The notes: generated by a model not told the origin, from the sequence alone. 64,000 nucleotides of DNA from Tardibacter chloracetimidivorans (GCF_001890385.1 NZ_CP018221.1:2095501-2159500), one strand, 5' to 3'. Shown: positions 1 to 8,306, counted from the stretch's first letter. A program made the numbers and translations.

Positions 1-436
1 GGAGGTGGCGAAGCCGCTCTTCCTGCTTCAGCACGCCGAATTGGCCCGCAGCATCGCGAAGGTGCAACAGCGATACCTCACCATAGTTGTCCAGCCTGTA
101 ACGTTGCTCGAAAACCTCGACAGGAAGAGCAGAACCATCGTGTAAACGGAACTGAACGACAAATGGCTCTCTGATCACGCTTGCCTGAGCAGATCGGCGC
201 AGCTCTCGATAGCTCAGAAGAACTTCGTCCACCTCCATCGAGGTGAGGTCGGGGTTCTGACCGCGATACGCCCTGTGCGCCGCCTGATTGGCCCAGATAA
301 TCCGCCCATCGGCCTCCCCTACCATCAGCGCGCCATGCGGAGATCCGTTGAGCACCACAAGCGAGTCATGATCGTTCAAATCGGCTAGGGGCACGTCGCG
401 CGACCTTCCGGCCAGCTTTGTAGCGATCCTCTCCAT
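1..436 (-). CDS. PAS-domain protein, partial (3' end off the left edge)
   Basis: An open frame reads leftward from an ATG at 434-436 and is still open at base 1, so at least 145 residues are present. The N-terminal part (about residues 20-130) reads like a PAS sensory domain: a hydrophobic strand SLVVLNGSPHGALMVGEADG, then IIWANQAAHRAYRG, a typical PAS 'what if this is an origin/neighbour' stretch, and later LRDAAGQFGVLKQEERLRHL, which looks like the linker leading into an output domain. The output domain (histidine kinase, sigma-54 activator, HTH or GGDEF) lies outside the window. It is 42 bases downstream of the Rieske ferredoxin gene on the same strand, so it may sense an aromatic substrate for that operon; this is inference. 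Coding is clear, function only at domain level. Confidence 0.6.
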   Translation of the reverse strand, partial: MERIATKLAGRSRDVPLADLNDHDSLVVLNGSPHGALMVGEADGRIIWANQAAHRAYRGQNPDLTSMEVDEVLLSYRELRRSAQASVIREPFVVQFRLHDGSALPVEVFEQRYRLDNYGEVSLLHLRDAAGQFGVLKQEERLRHL

Positions 437-478
437 TCAGGCATGATAGCCGTTTAGTTAAGGGTGGCAATCACCGTC

Positions 479-805
479 TTAAAGCCCTATGTAAACCTGC
501 GATCCATCAGTGCGGAGCTTATAGGCCCTCACCGGTTCCCAGGCGGGACCGGTTTCCGCCTCTCCCGTCAACAGGTTGAAGCGCGCCTGATGGAGTGGGC
601 ACTCCACGCAGTTGCCCTCAACCCACCCTTCGGACAGTCGCGCATCGCCATGCGTACAGTGATCCGCCAGCGCGAAAAGTTCCCCGTTCACCCGGAAGAT
701 GGCGACATCTGTCCCTTCAACTACGCGGCTTACAGGCTGGTCTTCGACAAAGTCGTCCAGCGAACCGATGAGGTGCCACCGCAGCGTCACGGACGCATCA
801 CTCAT
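479..805 (-). CDS. Rieske-type [2Fe-2S] ferredoxin of a ring-hydroxylating dioxygenase
   Basis: This 108-residue protein carries the Rieske cluster motif C50-x-H52 ... C69-x2-H72, the normal spacing for bacterial Rieske ferredoxins, and its length matches that family (about 105-110). It should shuttle electrons from a reductase to the oxygenase alpha subunit in the cytoplasm. Its ATG overlaps the stop of the preceding beta-subunit gene in an ATGA arrangement (802-805), which points to translational coupling. The order alpha, beta, ferredoxin on one strand is a standard dioxygenase operon; the reductase component is not in this window. It lies downstream of the alpha gene that is split by an insertion sequence, so its expression may be reduced by polarity. 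NirD-like small subunits share the fold, but the neighbours make the dioxygenase role much more likely. Confidence 0.88.
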   Translation of the reverse strand: MSDASVTLRWHLIGSLDDFVEDQPVSRVVEGTDVAIFRVNGELFALADHCTHGDARLSEGWVEGNCVECPLHQARFNLLTGEAETGPAWEPVRAYKLRTDGSQVYIGL

Positions 806-1275
806 ACGGGTATCACAAGAAGCGTGTCCACTCGGGCATTCTCGAAGATCGCCCGCTTGGACTTATAGCGCCAGCCGCCGTCGGTGCGGACAACGACATC
901 TTCATATCGGCCCACCTGGAAAATGTCGGCGTTCAGTTCATTCATTGCTCTCATGATGAGGTAATTCGACCGGGTGGTGACCTGATCGCCGGTCTGATCC
1001 AGGATTTCAAAGGCTGAAACGAAATGACGGTAGGTGTGGGCGTGATACACATTCGCCTCACGCATCGAAACAACACGGTCCCGCATCATCGCCTGGCTAA
1101 AGCAGAGCATGACCCCGGCAGGCAGCCCCTGATCGACATTCTCCCTCGGAAGAATCTCATAGGTCGCATCGGGCGTGAAGAAATCGGGCCACTCCTCGAA
1201 CCGGCCGTCATCGATTGCCGAGATGTAGCGGGTCTGCAAGTCTTGCAGTTCCAGCTGCAGCAAAAACTTTTCCAT
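802..1275 (-). CDS. Aromatic ring-hydroxylating dioxygenase beta subunit
   Basis: The 157-residue protein starts at an ATG at 1273-1275 (MEKFLLQLELQDLQTRYISA). A much longer in-frame extension upstream exists but runs back through the alpha gene in another frame, so it is not the start. The sequence shows the scytalone-dehydratase/NTF2-like small-subunit fold: an N-terminal helix, then FEEWPDFFTPDATYEILPRE, then THSNY-like strands (TTRSNYLIMRAM, QVGRYEDVVVRTDGGWRYKSKRAI). These subunits have no redox centre and mainly stabilise the alpha3beta3 oxygenase. It sits only 5 bases after the alpha-subunit stop and overlaps the ferredoxin gene by 4 bases, so the three genes form a tight operon. Confidence 0.85.
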   Translation of the reverse strand: MEKFLLQLELQDLQTRYISAIDDGRFEEWPDFFTPDATYEILPRENVDQGLPAGVMLCFSQAMMRDRVVSMREANVYHAHTYRHFVSAFEILDQTGDQVTTRSNYLIMRAMNELNADIFQVGRYEDVVVRTDGGWRYKSKRAIFENARVDTLLVIPV

Positions 1276-1846
1276 TGTTCTCAAAATCCCATCAACCGCT
1301 GATAGCCCCGCCAGAAGCGGCGAATGTGATTCTCTGCCATTGGCACGCGTTCCTGGTCCTCTTCCGACGCCTCCAGGCCCATCAGCGCGATGGAGTGGCC
1401 CGAAGGACCGGACTTTATGCCATCCTGAACCAGTTCGATTGCAGTGCCGTCCTCCATTGAGATCAGTCCTGCCGGCCCGACCAGATTCATTTGCGTCAAC
1501 CGATGTTGGCGCATTTCCGGCGTGTCGTCGGCATAACCGAAGAAGTTGAAGATCAACTCGAACTCGTCTGGCGCCTTCGGCAGGATATGCCGCACAGCCA
1601 GCACATTCTGGATCTGCATGATGACAAGCTGCGGAAAGATGCACTGCAGATGGTTGGCAACGAGTTCATCGAACTCCTGCCGGTTTTCGACGATTGCAGG
1701 ATATTCAAGCGCGAGCTTGTCCTTGTAGGTCGCGATATCCTTGTAATCCGACGCCCCGGTCGGGTCCGGGGTAATGAAGAGATCGCCGCACGTATGCAGA
1801 TCGTTGTTCTCACTGATGACCCGGGCCTTCTGGTTCGACCTGACAA

Positions 1847-1854
1847 GATTGAAC
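1847..1854. repeat. 8-bp target-site duplication, left copy
   Basis: GATTGAAC immediately precedes the left end of the IS1595 element and is repeated at its right end. It is part of the dioxygenase alpha coding sequence. Confidence 0.92.
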
Positions 1855-3004
1855 CGTGCCTATCCGCTTAAGGCATACACCCACTAGATATGGTATGGTG
1901 GGTCCATTGGCCTGAGTAGAGTTCGGCAAAGGTCGGCGCCTCGATATCACTGGCGATCCCGAGGAGGGATCGGAAGGCGTTGAACGGGTAGAAGCGGCGA
2001 TTGAAGCGGAAAGTGAACTCGTTGAGGTAGGCTTGCAGATGCTTGGTGCTGACGCCGTGGTGGATGCCGTTGAGCCACGCTTTGAGGTTTGAGAACACCA
2101 GATGGACGATGGGCAGGAACTCTTCGGACACCTCCGGGTCGCCACACTGGGCGATGGCGTGATGGTCGTAACCGCCGCCCTGCAACCCGCTATAGCCGCT
2201 CCAATCATCGGTGATGACCAGCGTTCCCGGCTCGACCGCGCTCTGTACAAAGCCACCAAGGGCACCGGCACTGCGGTCTGCACCGATGGCCAATCGAACC
2301 CTTCCGGCATAGCGTCCGTTCCGGCGGCGGTCCTGGCCAGTGCCAGGCTCCCGGTGACGAACTTCGACGGCGGCGACCACCAGCGTTTTGTGGTGGGTTC
2401 CCCGGCCTTCGCCGCGCGTTCGCCCGCCGATCCAGGTCTCATCGACCTCGACATGCTGACCGCTCTGCCCGCCGATCCGATCCTGATCGGGGCGCACCAT
2501 CGCGGCGCGCAGTTTATGGAGCAGGCCAAAGGCCGTCTCGTACCGGGTCAGGCCAAGCTGGCGCTGCAACTGGACGGCAGATATGCCGGTCGTCTGACTC
2601 GCAACCAGGTAAGCGGCCCAGAACCACACGCTGAGCGGGATGTGGCTTCGTTCCATGGCCGTGCCGACCATCAGGCCGGTCTGACGGCGACACGAGCGGC
2701 ACATCAGGATGACAGGCCGAGTGGTGAAACGAAACGGATCGCCGACGACGCCACAGCGTGGGCACGCAAATCCATCAGGCCAGCGAGCTTTTTCAAGCCA
2801 GGACGCGCAAGCGCCATCATCCGGGAAAAGCCGCTGGAACTCGGGGAGGGATTTCGGGAACGGCAGCTTGTCGCGGTCAAGAACGTCCACAATCCCCACC
2901 CTTTACAACCGCTTTGGGTGGCACCAAGCCGCAGGAAAAGTCAGGCGCGCGCCACAAGGCAGCCACTAGATGTAGTGGGTGTATGCGTCAAGCGGATAGG
3001 CACG
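1855..3004 (-). mobile_element. IS1595-family (ISXO2-like) insertion sequence, complete
   Basis: The element is 1150 bp. Its ends are near-perfect inverted repeats of about 35 bp: the left end begins CGTGCCTATCCGCTTAAGGC and the right end, read on the other strand, CGTGCCTATCCGCTTGACGC, both followed by ATACACCCACTA. It is bounded by the 8-bp direct repeat GATTGAAC at 1847-1854 and 3005-3012, the duplication length usual for the IS1595 family. It carries one transposase gene on the minus strand. It interrupts the dioxygenase alpha-subunit gene in the same orientation as that gene. Confidence 0.93.
1868..2899 (-). CDS. IS1595-family transposase (ISXO2-like)
   Basis: The 343-residue protein has the architecture of IS1595 transposases. 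An N-terminal zinc-ribbon has paired cysteines (CPRC about residue 47 and CRSC about residue 67), followed by a helix-turn-helix stretch (TTGISAVQLQRQLGLTRYET). The ISXO2-like DDE catalytic domain follows: first acidic residue in VDETWIGG, second in ITDDWSGY, then SNLKAWLNGIHHGV and a C-terminal YLNEFTFRFNRR signature. No frameshift or stop is seen, so it is probably active. It catalyses cut-and-paste or copy-and-paste transposition of its own element. The gene lies wholly inside the inverted repeats at 1855-3004. Confidence 0.92.
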   Translation of the reverse strand: MGIVDVLDRDKLPFPKSLPEFQRLFPDDGACASWLEKARWPDGFACPRCGVVGDPFRFTTRPVILMCRSCRRQTGLMVGTAMERSHIPLSVWFWAAYLVASQTTGISAVQLQRQLGLTRYETAFGLLHKLRAAMVRPDQDRIGGQSGQHVEVDETWIGGRTRGEGRGTHHKTLVVAAVEVRHREPGTGQDRRRNGRYAGRVRLAIGADRSAGALGGFVQSAVEPGTLVITDDWSGYSGLQGGGYDHHAIAQCGDPEVSEEFLPIVHLVFSNLKAWLNGIHHGVSTKHLQAYLNEFTFRFNRRFYPFNAFRSLLGIASDIEAPTFAELYSGQWTHHTISSGCMP

Positions 3005-3012
3005 GATTGAAC
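3005..3012. repeat. 8-bp target-site duplication, right copy
   Basis: GATTGAAC immediately follows the right end of the IS1595 element, matching the left copy at 1847-1854. Confidence 0.92.
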
Positions 3013-3719
3013 GTCGCGTGAAAAGCGTGGAGGAGCGACGCATGATAGCCGTCGCGAACATTCTCCATATAGAGCTTCCAGTTGCCATGAATATACTGTC
3101 GGGTGGCACCCAGGAACTCGATAGGCTTGTGGAAGATGCGGTCGATCCCAGGCAGCATGCGCTCGCCCAGATATTCCACGATCGGCTCGACCTCGTCACT
3201 GAAGCTGCCGAAGATCAGCCCGCGATACGATGCAACACGAAGCTTTTGCAGACCGTTCTGCTTCAAATCGAACGAAGCCGGCATTCCTGCCACGCCCTGA
3301 ACGCCCCGGCGGAAAGGAACACCCTCCAGATCTCCACGCGAATTATAGCTCCACTGATGGTAGATGCAGGCGTGACTGCGCGCATTGCCACGCTTCTCGC
3401 GGCAAACGATCGCGCCCCGGTGGGCGCAGCGGTTCACCCATGCTGCAAAATCCCCCTCCGGTGTCCGCGTCACGACGACCGGCGTGTCCCCAACGAACGT
3501 GCTCTTGAAGTCTCCCGGATTGGGCAACTCAGCCTCAAGCGCCAGATAGCTCCAGGTCGGACCACGAAAGATGCGCTCCTGCTCGAGGTCGTAGACTTCC
3601 CTCGAGCTGTACACGTCGAATGGAACGGACGACCCATCGCCACCCGGAAAGTGCACCCTCGCGTTGCGAGCTGGCTTCTCCGCAGCTTTTCCGGCGTCCG
3701 GCGTAGCCATGTTGGGCAT

Positions 3720-4211
3720 AATTCAGATATTCCTTCTGGTCATTGTCTCGCAGGGATCGCCCTGCCTGGAGACCGGCAGCGTGGCGGCGCCTGCATCGAC
3801 CGGACATTCGCGCGCGATCTCAAGTTTCACCTTTCGCCGCCGGTTTTCATCGCTGCGATCTTCCTGGCCTCAACAGGTCTCCTCCGGAGAAGCGGGTAGC
3901 AATAGGGGGCGGTCGGCGCCATTAGAGCGAACCCGCATGCGCTCATTGTTCACCCGACAAAGCTCGGGGGACGCGCCGCTACATTGGAGTGAACACCAAG
4001 CCGCCTCGGCAGTTGCACCCAATGCCAGAAGCGGCTGAATAAGCTATGCGGGAGATCAAGTGACTTTTGGTCGCAAACAGCTGGAAGGGTTCGAATCGGG
4101 CGCTGCTGCTCGACCGGATCGACGTTGTTTGCCCAGTTGATGACCGCCATTTTCAGACGCGGTCACGGTCAAGGCAAATTGAGAGCTCGTCTTGTAGGGA
4201 GGGCCTGGAAT
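3720..4211. other. Intergenic region between two divergent dioxygenase operons
   Basis: These 492 bases hold no convincing gene. The leftward alpha subunit starts at 3719 and the rightward alpha subunit at 4212, so promoters for both must lie here. A short palindrome CGCATGCG sits near 3934-3941 inside a larger imperfect repeat (GAGCG … CGCTC), and two TGTTCAC/AGTGAACAC-like half sites lie near 3946 and 3989. No regulator gene adjoins. The TGACT-N4-AGTCA operator of the 17-51 kb island was not found here. Confidence 0.5.
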
Positions 4212-5489
4212 ATGGATCCTGGCGCGATAGTCCATACCGATAATGATAGGCATCAATTCAAGGTGCATAGAAGCGCCTATGTCGATCCGGAGATCTTCGC
4301 CGCGGAAAAGGAGCGCATTTTCAACAGCTCCTGGTTGTATGTTGGCCACCTGTCCGAAATAGATCAGCCGGGTGACTTTGTTACGCGCAGGGTTGCCGGC
4401 AGGGACCTCGTGCTCTCCCGGGACTCGACCGGGGTGATGCGCTGCTTCCTCAATGCATGCCCCCATCGCGGCGCGAAGATCGTCCGTGAAAAGACCGGCA
4501 ATGCACGAAGCTTCACGTGCATCTACCATGCATGGCAGTTCAACAACGCAGGCAAGCTGATCGGTCTGAACGGGCCGGAAACCTATGCGCCGGACTTCAA
4601 GGCTGACCCGCTTCACCAGCTCCAGCCTGTGCCGCTGCTCGATGAGTATCGCGGTCTTGTCTTCGTCAACTTCGATGCGGGTGCGCAAACGCTTCGCGAG
4701 TACCTCGCCGGCGCCACGGAGTTCCTCGATCTCATCATGGATCAGTCGCAGGAGCGGATGGTGCTGATCGGTGGTGTCCAGGAATATGCGATGCGCGCCA
4801 ACTGGAAGCTGCTGGCAGAGAACGCGGTGGATGTGTTCCATCTCCAGCCCCTTCACCCGACCTATTTTGACATGATCGGGGCGCTCTCGGGAAGCCAGCC
4901 GAGCTTCCGTGGGTTGAAGGGAGAGGCGCATTATCTCGGCAACGGCCATACCGTTGTGGAAATGGATACCCCTGCCGGCCGGCCTATCGCCAAGTGGATG
5001 CCGGGCTGGGGCGAAGAGAGCAAAGCCAGCATCGAACGCGTCTACGCGGATCTGGTCCGCCGCTTCGGCGAGGAACGCGCCTTCCGCATCGCTAACCGGA
5101 ACAGAAACCTGGTGCTCTTCCCCAATTTGGTGATCAACGATCACATCTCCCTGACGATTCGCTGCACCGAGCCGGTTGCGCCTGATGCCATGGATGTGAC
5201 CGTCTGGGGCCTTGCGCCCGAAGAAGAGGCGAGCAACACGGTCGCGGTGAAGCGTCGTCTGACAAGCTTCATCGAGTTTCTGGGACCGGGCGGATTTGCG
5301 ACGCCCGACGATATCGAGGCACTTGAGCTGTGCCAGAAGGGCTTCGCCAATATGCGCGAAGCACCCTGGAACGATGTCTCCAAGGGCATGGTGTCCGACA
5401 CCGCAAGCTGGATGGACGAGGGACAGATGCGCTATTTCTGGCTCGAATGGCAGAACCGCCTCCTCAGCAATTCAAAGGTCGCAGCATGA
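4212..5489 (+). CDS. Ring-hydroxylating dioxygenase alpha subunit
   Basis: I place the start at ATG 4212, preceded by GGGAGGG, giving 425 residues; the frame can be extended 29 codons upstream but that stretch lacks a ribosome site and family similarity. The Rieske motif is C83-x-H85 ... C103-x2-H106. The catalytic domain shows the iron motif with D207, H210 and H215 (NAVDVFHLQPLH). It should insert both atoms of O2 into an aromatic ring to give a cis-diol, using electrons from a Rieske or plant-type ferredoxin. Its stop overlaps the ATG of the beta subunit. The benzoate/toluate/cumate-like branch fits by general look, and the downstream SDR fits a cis-diol carboxylate dehydrogenase, but the substrate is inference. 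No dedicated ferredoxin or reductase is adjacent; the ferredoxin at 479-805 could serve both systems. Confidence 0.88.
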   Translation: MDPGAIVHTDNDRHQFKVHRSAYVDPEIFAAEKERIFNSSWLYVGHLSEIDQPGDFVTRRVAGRDLVLSRDSTGVMRCFLNACPHRGAKIVREKTGNARSFTCIYHAWQFNNAGKLIGLNGPETYAPDFKADPLHQLQPVPLLDEYRGLVFVNFDAGAQTLREYLAGATEFLDLIMDQSQERMVLIGGVQEYAMRANWKLLAENAVDVFHLQPLHPTYFDMIGALSGSQPSFRGLKGEAHYLGNGHTVVEMDTPAGRPIAKWMPGWGEESKASIERVYADLVRRFGEERAFRIANRNRNLVLFPNLVINDHISLTIRCTEPVAPDAMDVTVWGLAPEEEASNTVAVKRRLTSFIEFLGPGGFATPDDIEALELCQKGFANMREAPWNDVSKGMVSDTASWMDEGQMRYFWLEWQNRLLSNSKVAA

Positions 5490-5980
5490 CTGCCGGGGAT
5501 CGTCCGTCCAGAGCGAGCATCGAGGAGTTCCTGTTTCTCGAAGCCGAGCTGCTCGATGCCTGGGATCTGAACCGCTGGCACGAGCTCTTTACCGAAGAAT
5601 GTCGCTATCTGGTGCCCACCCCCAGCGCTGATCCTTACGCGTCTCCTGATTCCACCCTTCATATCATCGCGGACGACGCGTTCTTGTTGAAGGAGCGGGT
5701 AAAGCGGTTGCAAAAGCGCACCGCGCATGCGGAATTTCCGCATTCCAGGACGCAGCGCCTGATCGGAAACGTGCGGGTCGTCTCGGACGATGGCGACGAG
5801 ATCCATGTGCGTAGTACGTTCGCCACCTTCCGGTCCCGGTACGGGAAGGTCGACATCTATTATGGGCGACACGAGCATATCCTCGTCGCGGAGGGTGGGA
5901 CGCTCAAGATCAAGCAGAAGCGCTCCATTCTCGGCATGGAGGCACTCCGGCCGCAAGGCAGTCTTTCAATCATTGTTTGA
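5486..5980 (+). CDS. Ring-hydroxylating dioxygenase beta subunit
   Basis: The start ATG at 5486 overlaps the alpha-subunit stop (ATGA), which fixes the frame and gives 164 residues; an earlier in-frame start lies inside the alpha gene. The sequence reads as the NTF2-like small subunit: EEFLFLEAELLDAWDLNRWH, then LFTEECRYLVPTP, and a C-terminal strand pair HILVAEGGTLKIKQKRSIL. The insert LLKERVKRLQKRTAHAE is the loop that contacts the alpha subunit in this family. It has a structural role with no catalytic metal. Together with the alpha gene and the SDR at 5989 it makes a three-gene unit for dihydroxylation and rearomatisation. Confidence 0.87.
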   Translation: MTAGDRPSRASIEEFLFLEAELLDAWDLNRWHELFTEECRYLVPTPSADPYASPDSTLHIIADDAFLLKERVKRLQKRTAHAEFPHSRTQRLIGNVRVVSDDGDEIHVRSTFATFRSRYGKVDIYYGRHEHILVAEGGTLKIKQKRSILGMEALRPQGSLSIIV

Positions 5981-5988
5981 GGGTCAAA

Positions 5989-6771
5989 ATGCGCGGTATT
6001 AAAGGCAAAGTAGCGATCGTCACGGGTGGCGCTCGAAGCATCGGCGCCGCGATCGTCAGGGAGCTCGTGCTGGAAGGCGCCAGCGTGGCGATCGCCGATA
6101 TTCTCACTGAAGAGGGCGAGGCTCTCGCCCGCGAACTGGGTAGCCAGGTGCTGTTCTCCGAGACGGATCTACGATCCGACGAGCAGATCGAGCGCTGTGT
6201 CGACGCAACTGTCAAACAATTCGGCCGCATTGACTTTCTCATCAATGCCGCGGCGAGCTACCACGACAAAGGGTTTGAAAGCTCCCGCGCAGACTGGGCG
6301 TTCACCTTTGATGTGAACGTGTTCGGGAGTGTCGTCCTTCTGCAGAAGGCTCATCCCCACCTGGTGCGTTCGGGTGCCGGTGCCGTGGTGAACTTCAGCA
6401 GCGAAAGCGCCCACGCCGCGCAGGCAAAACGGTGGGTCTATCCCTGCACCAAGGCTGCCATAGAGGAGCTTACCCGCTCCCAAGCCCTGGATGTCGCGAA
6501 AGACAATATCAGGGTTAACGCTGTCATACCGGGTTGGACATGGTCCGCTCCCATCAAAAAAGCCCACGCTGAAAATCCCGAGTGGGTGGAGCAGTTGGCG
6601 GCCCAATTCCATATGAGCGGCCGCATCGGCTCCGCAGAGGAATTGGCCAGAGCCGTGTTGTTCCTTTGCTCCTCAGATGCCAGCCTCATCACCGGATCCA
6701 TGCTCCCGGTCGACGGCGGCCATCTGGCCCTGGGGCCTCAGGGCACCTTGGAACTCTTGCCTCCGAAATAG
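5989..6771 (+). CDS. Short-chain dehydrogenase/reductase, probable cis-diol dehydrogenase
   Basis: This is a 260-residue classical SDR. The cofactor motif is TGGARSIG near the N terminus, the acidic residue after beta-2 (IAD) suggests NAD preference, and the catalytic set is Ser in NFSSESAH, then Y-x3-K in YPCTK. The start is taken at ATG 5989 with GAGGG six bases upstream; a TTG at 5977 in the same frame is less likely. It lies 8 bases after the dioxygenase beta gene, so the natural guess is oxidation of the cis-dihydrodiol product to a catechol-type compound. The conserved Asn of the NAG motif is replaced in NAAASY (NAA), a variation seen in some SDRs. The exact substrate is unknown. Confidence 0.8.
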   Translation: MRGIKGKVAIVTGGARSIGAAIVRELVLEGASVAIADILTEEGEALARELGSQVLFSETDLRSDEQIERCVDATVKQFGRIDFLINAAASYHDKGFESSRADWAFTFDVNVFGSVVLLQKAHPHLVRSGAGAVVNFSSESAHAAQAKRWVYPCTKAAIEELTRSQALDVAKDNIRVNAVIPGWTWSAPIKKAHAENPEWVEQLAAQFHMSGRIGSAEELARAVLFLCSSDASLITGSMLPVDGGHLALGPQGTLELLPPK

Positions 6772-6914
6772 AAGCGGCAAGGTCAGCCCGCCTGTCCATC
6801 GTCAGGTGGCGACGAATCGTGTATCGAGCGGGCTCTCCACCACGTGTGGCCGCTCGAGATACGGGCGGCTGGCTTAAGCTCCTCAATGTCGACGGGCCAC
6901 GAAAACACCGCCCC

Positions 6915-7466
6915 TTAGTCGGAGGCGGGTAGAGGTGGTCGAGCCCGCACGGGATTATCACCTTGCCAGCCCACAGAGGCAGCGCGATAGCTTTCGAACA
7001 TATCGTTCAGATCCGGGCTGAACTCGATGAATTCGACCATCCCTGGCAAGGATGTCCGCGTATCAAAAAAGCAAACGCGAACCCCGCCCGGCACGTCGGC
7101 CTCATAAACCGCTTTGAAACCGCGATCCCGATAGCTCTTCACACTTCGATCGAAGTCAGATGTGGCGATCCCAAAGTGGTGGAACCCTACTCCAAAAACG
7201 GATTTCCGGACTTCACCATATATAGAAGGAAGATCGTCGAGCTGCTGGATGATTTCATACTGCATCTCTGCGCCTGCGACATAGCCCATTGCTACTGCAA
7301 GGGACATTTGGGTCGGCTCTCCACAATATAGCTGTCGCTTGAATGTGCCCCGCTCTCTGAGAAACCATGGTCCGACATTCAGTTTTTCGGTGAGTTCGCT
7401 CATCGTTGCATGAATGTCGTGCGCGACAAAACCCATCTGGATTATTTTTTCCCAGGAAGAGATCAT
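6915..7466 (-). CDS. VOC-family (glyoxalase/bleomycin-resistance fold) protein
   Basis: The 183-residue protein has two beta-alpha-beta-beta-beta modules: residues about 5-75 (MGFVAHDIHATMSELTEKLN, GPWFLRERGTF) and about 95-160 (FHHFGIATSDFDRSVKSYRD, GGVRVCFFDTR, GMVEFIEFSP). Likely metal ligands are His in the HHFGI segment and Glu in the VEFIE segment. VOC proteins include epimerases, glyoxalases and extradiol dioxygenases; this short form most resembles the methylmalonyl-CoA-epimerase/glyoxalase_4 type. The start at 7466 has AAAGG nine bases upstream. It follows the HAD gene on the same strand. A second, clearly related VOC protein is at 35782-36351, so both islands use this subfamily. No specific reaction can be assigned. 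Confidence 0.7.
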   Translation of the reverse strand: MISSWEKIIQMGFVAHDIHATMSELTEKLNVGPWFLRERGTFKRQLYCGEPTQMSLAVAMGYVAGAEMQYEIIQQLDDLPSIYGEVRKSVFGVGFHHFGIATSDFDRSVKSYRDRGFKAVYEADVPGGVRVCFFDTRTSLPGMVEFIEFSPDLNDMFESYRAASVGWQGDNPVRARPPLPASD

Positions 7467-7562
7467 TTTACGGCCTTTCCGTTGATCTGGTATTCAGCCC
7501 GTGCAAAGCGCACGCCCTGAAACGGCGCGATCGCCGGAGAGGCGGGCTTTTGCCCACAGGCA

Positions 7563-8306
7563 TCACGAAGCCGAGCCGGCAAGCCTGCCAAGCTCGACAA
7601 TATCGTTGCAGATAAAGTCCCATGGGCCAGTGGCTTCAAGGTCCTGATCCTGCGACGGGCCATGCTCGTGCGGGCGCACAACAAATGCGGTGTGCATGCC
7701 GATTGCGGCTGCTGCCGCCAGGTCGTCATTATGGGCTGCGACCATGACGCACTCCGCTGGCTGCAGGCCGAGAACATCCGCCGTGTCGAGATAGCATTGC
7801 GGATCGGGCTTGTAGCGGCGAACGACTTCGGCCCCCAGAATGCAGTCCCACGGAAGGCCCGCGCGCTTGGCCATGTTGGTCAACAGGCTGATGTTCCCGT
7901 TCGACAAAGGGGCGATCAGGAACCTCGCGCGGAGCAGGTTCAGTCCCTCGACGGAATCGGGCCATGGATCCAGCCGATGCCATGCCATGTTAAGGTCCAA
8001 CAGTTCGTCGTCCGTGAATCGACCTTGATCGATGCCGGCGTTTCGCAGGCTGTCCCGAAGATTTTCGAGATGCAGGACGTCGAGGCGGACAAACGGCCGT
8101 TCTCCGCTGCGGATGCGTTCCATCGCCGGCTGGTACCGCTGCCGCCAATCGTCCGCAAACTGCTCTGCATCGCTATCGATTCCATGACGCGAAAAGAAAG
8201 TGGACACTTCTCGAATGATACCGCCGCGCCAATCAACCACTGTCCCGAATGTATCGAACAGCATCGCCCGGATGAGAGGCAGCGGCCGCGATCGGGTAGC
8301 AATCAA
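7563..8306 (-). CDS. Type II haloacid-dehalogenase-like (HAD) hydrolase
   Basis: The 247-residue protein shows the HAD motifs: nucleophile Asp in AMLFDTFGTVVDWRGG, motif II Ser/Asn in IAPLSNGN, motif III Lys in VVRRYKPDP, and motif IV acidic region VAAHNDDLAAA. The cap and the FDTFGTVVDW signature place it with (S)-2-haloacid dehalogenases type II, which hydrolyse 2-haloalkanoates; many relatives in catabolic clusters have no proven substrate. The best start is TTG at 8304-8306, with GGAGAAG just upstream (8311-8317 on the other strand); a later ATG just before the nucleophile would truncate the first strand. It is followed by the VOC gene on the same strand. It hints at a halogenated substrate, though that is inference. 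Confidence 0.75.
   Translation of the reverse strand: MIATRSRPLPLIRAMLFDTFGTVVDWRGGIIREVSTFFSRHGIDSDAEQFADDWRQRYQPAMERIRSGERPFVRLDVLHLENLRDSLRNAGIDQGRFTDDELLDLNMAWHRLDPWPDSVEGLNLLRARFLIAPLSNGNISLLTNMAKRAGLPWDCILGAEVVRRYKPDPQCYLDTADVLGLQPAECVMVAAHNDDLAAAAAIGMHTAFVVRPHEHGPSQDQDLEATGPWDFICNDIVELGRLAGSAS

Larger units (their letters stand above)
1281..3719 (-). pseudogene. Ring-hydroxylating dioxygenase alpha subunit, split by an IS1595-family element
   Basis: The N-terminal part (3719 to 3005) has a Rieske motif C98-x-H100 ... C118-x2-H121 and a mononuclear-iron motif N220-x2-D223-x2-H226-x4-H231. The C-terminal part is at 1846 to 1281. The gene is cut between them by an 1150-bp element (1855-3004) flanked by a direct repeat GATTGAAC. 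Removing the element and one repeat joins codons in frame (…HATFN then LVRSNQ…) and gives a 426-residue protein, the normal length for this family. As it stands, the reading frame ends six codons inside the element. The iron motif with HASLLHAF resembles the salicylate/anthranilate hydroxylase (NagG/AndAc) branch; the substrate is not known. The start at 3719 has AAGGA 11 bases upstream; an ATG at 3710 is an alternative. Confidence 0.88.

Noticed and set aside
4060-4073. TGACTTTTGGTCGC as a ninth island operator
   Set aside because: Only one arm matches, the second arm differs at several positions, and it lies in the other catabolic region.
4056-5144. A 362-codon minus-strand frame over the second dioxygenase alpha gene
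   Set aside because: The plus strand has the complete Rieske and iron motifs, and the minus frame shows no domain.
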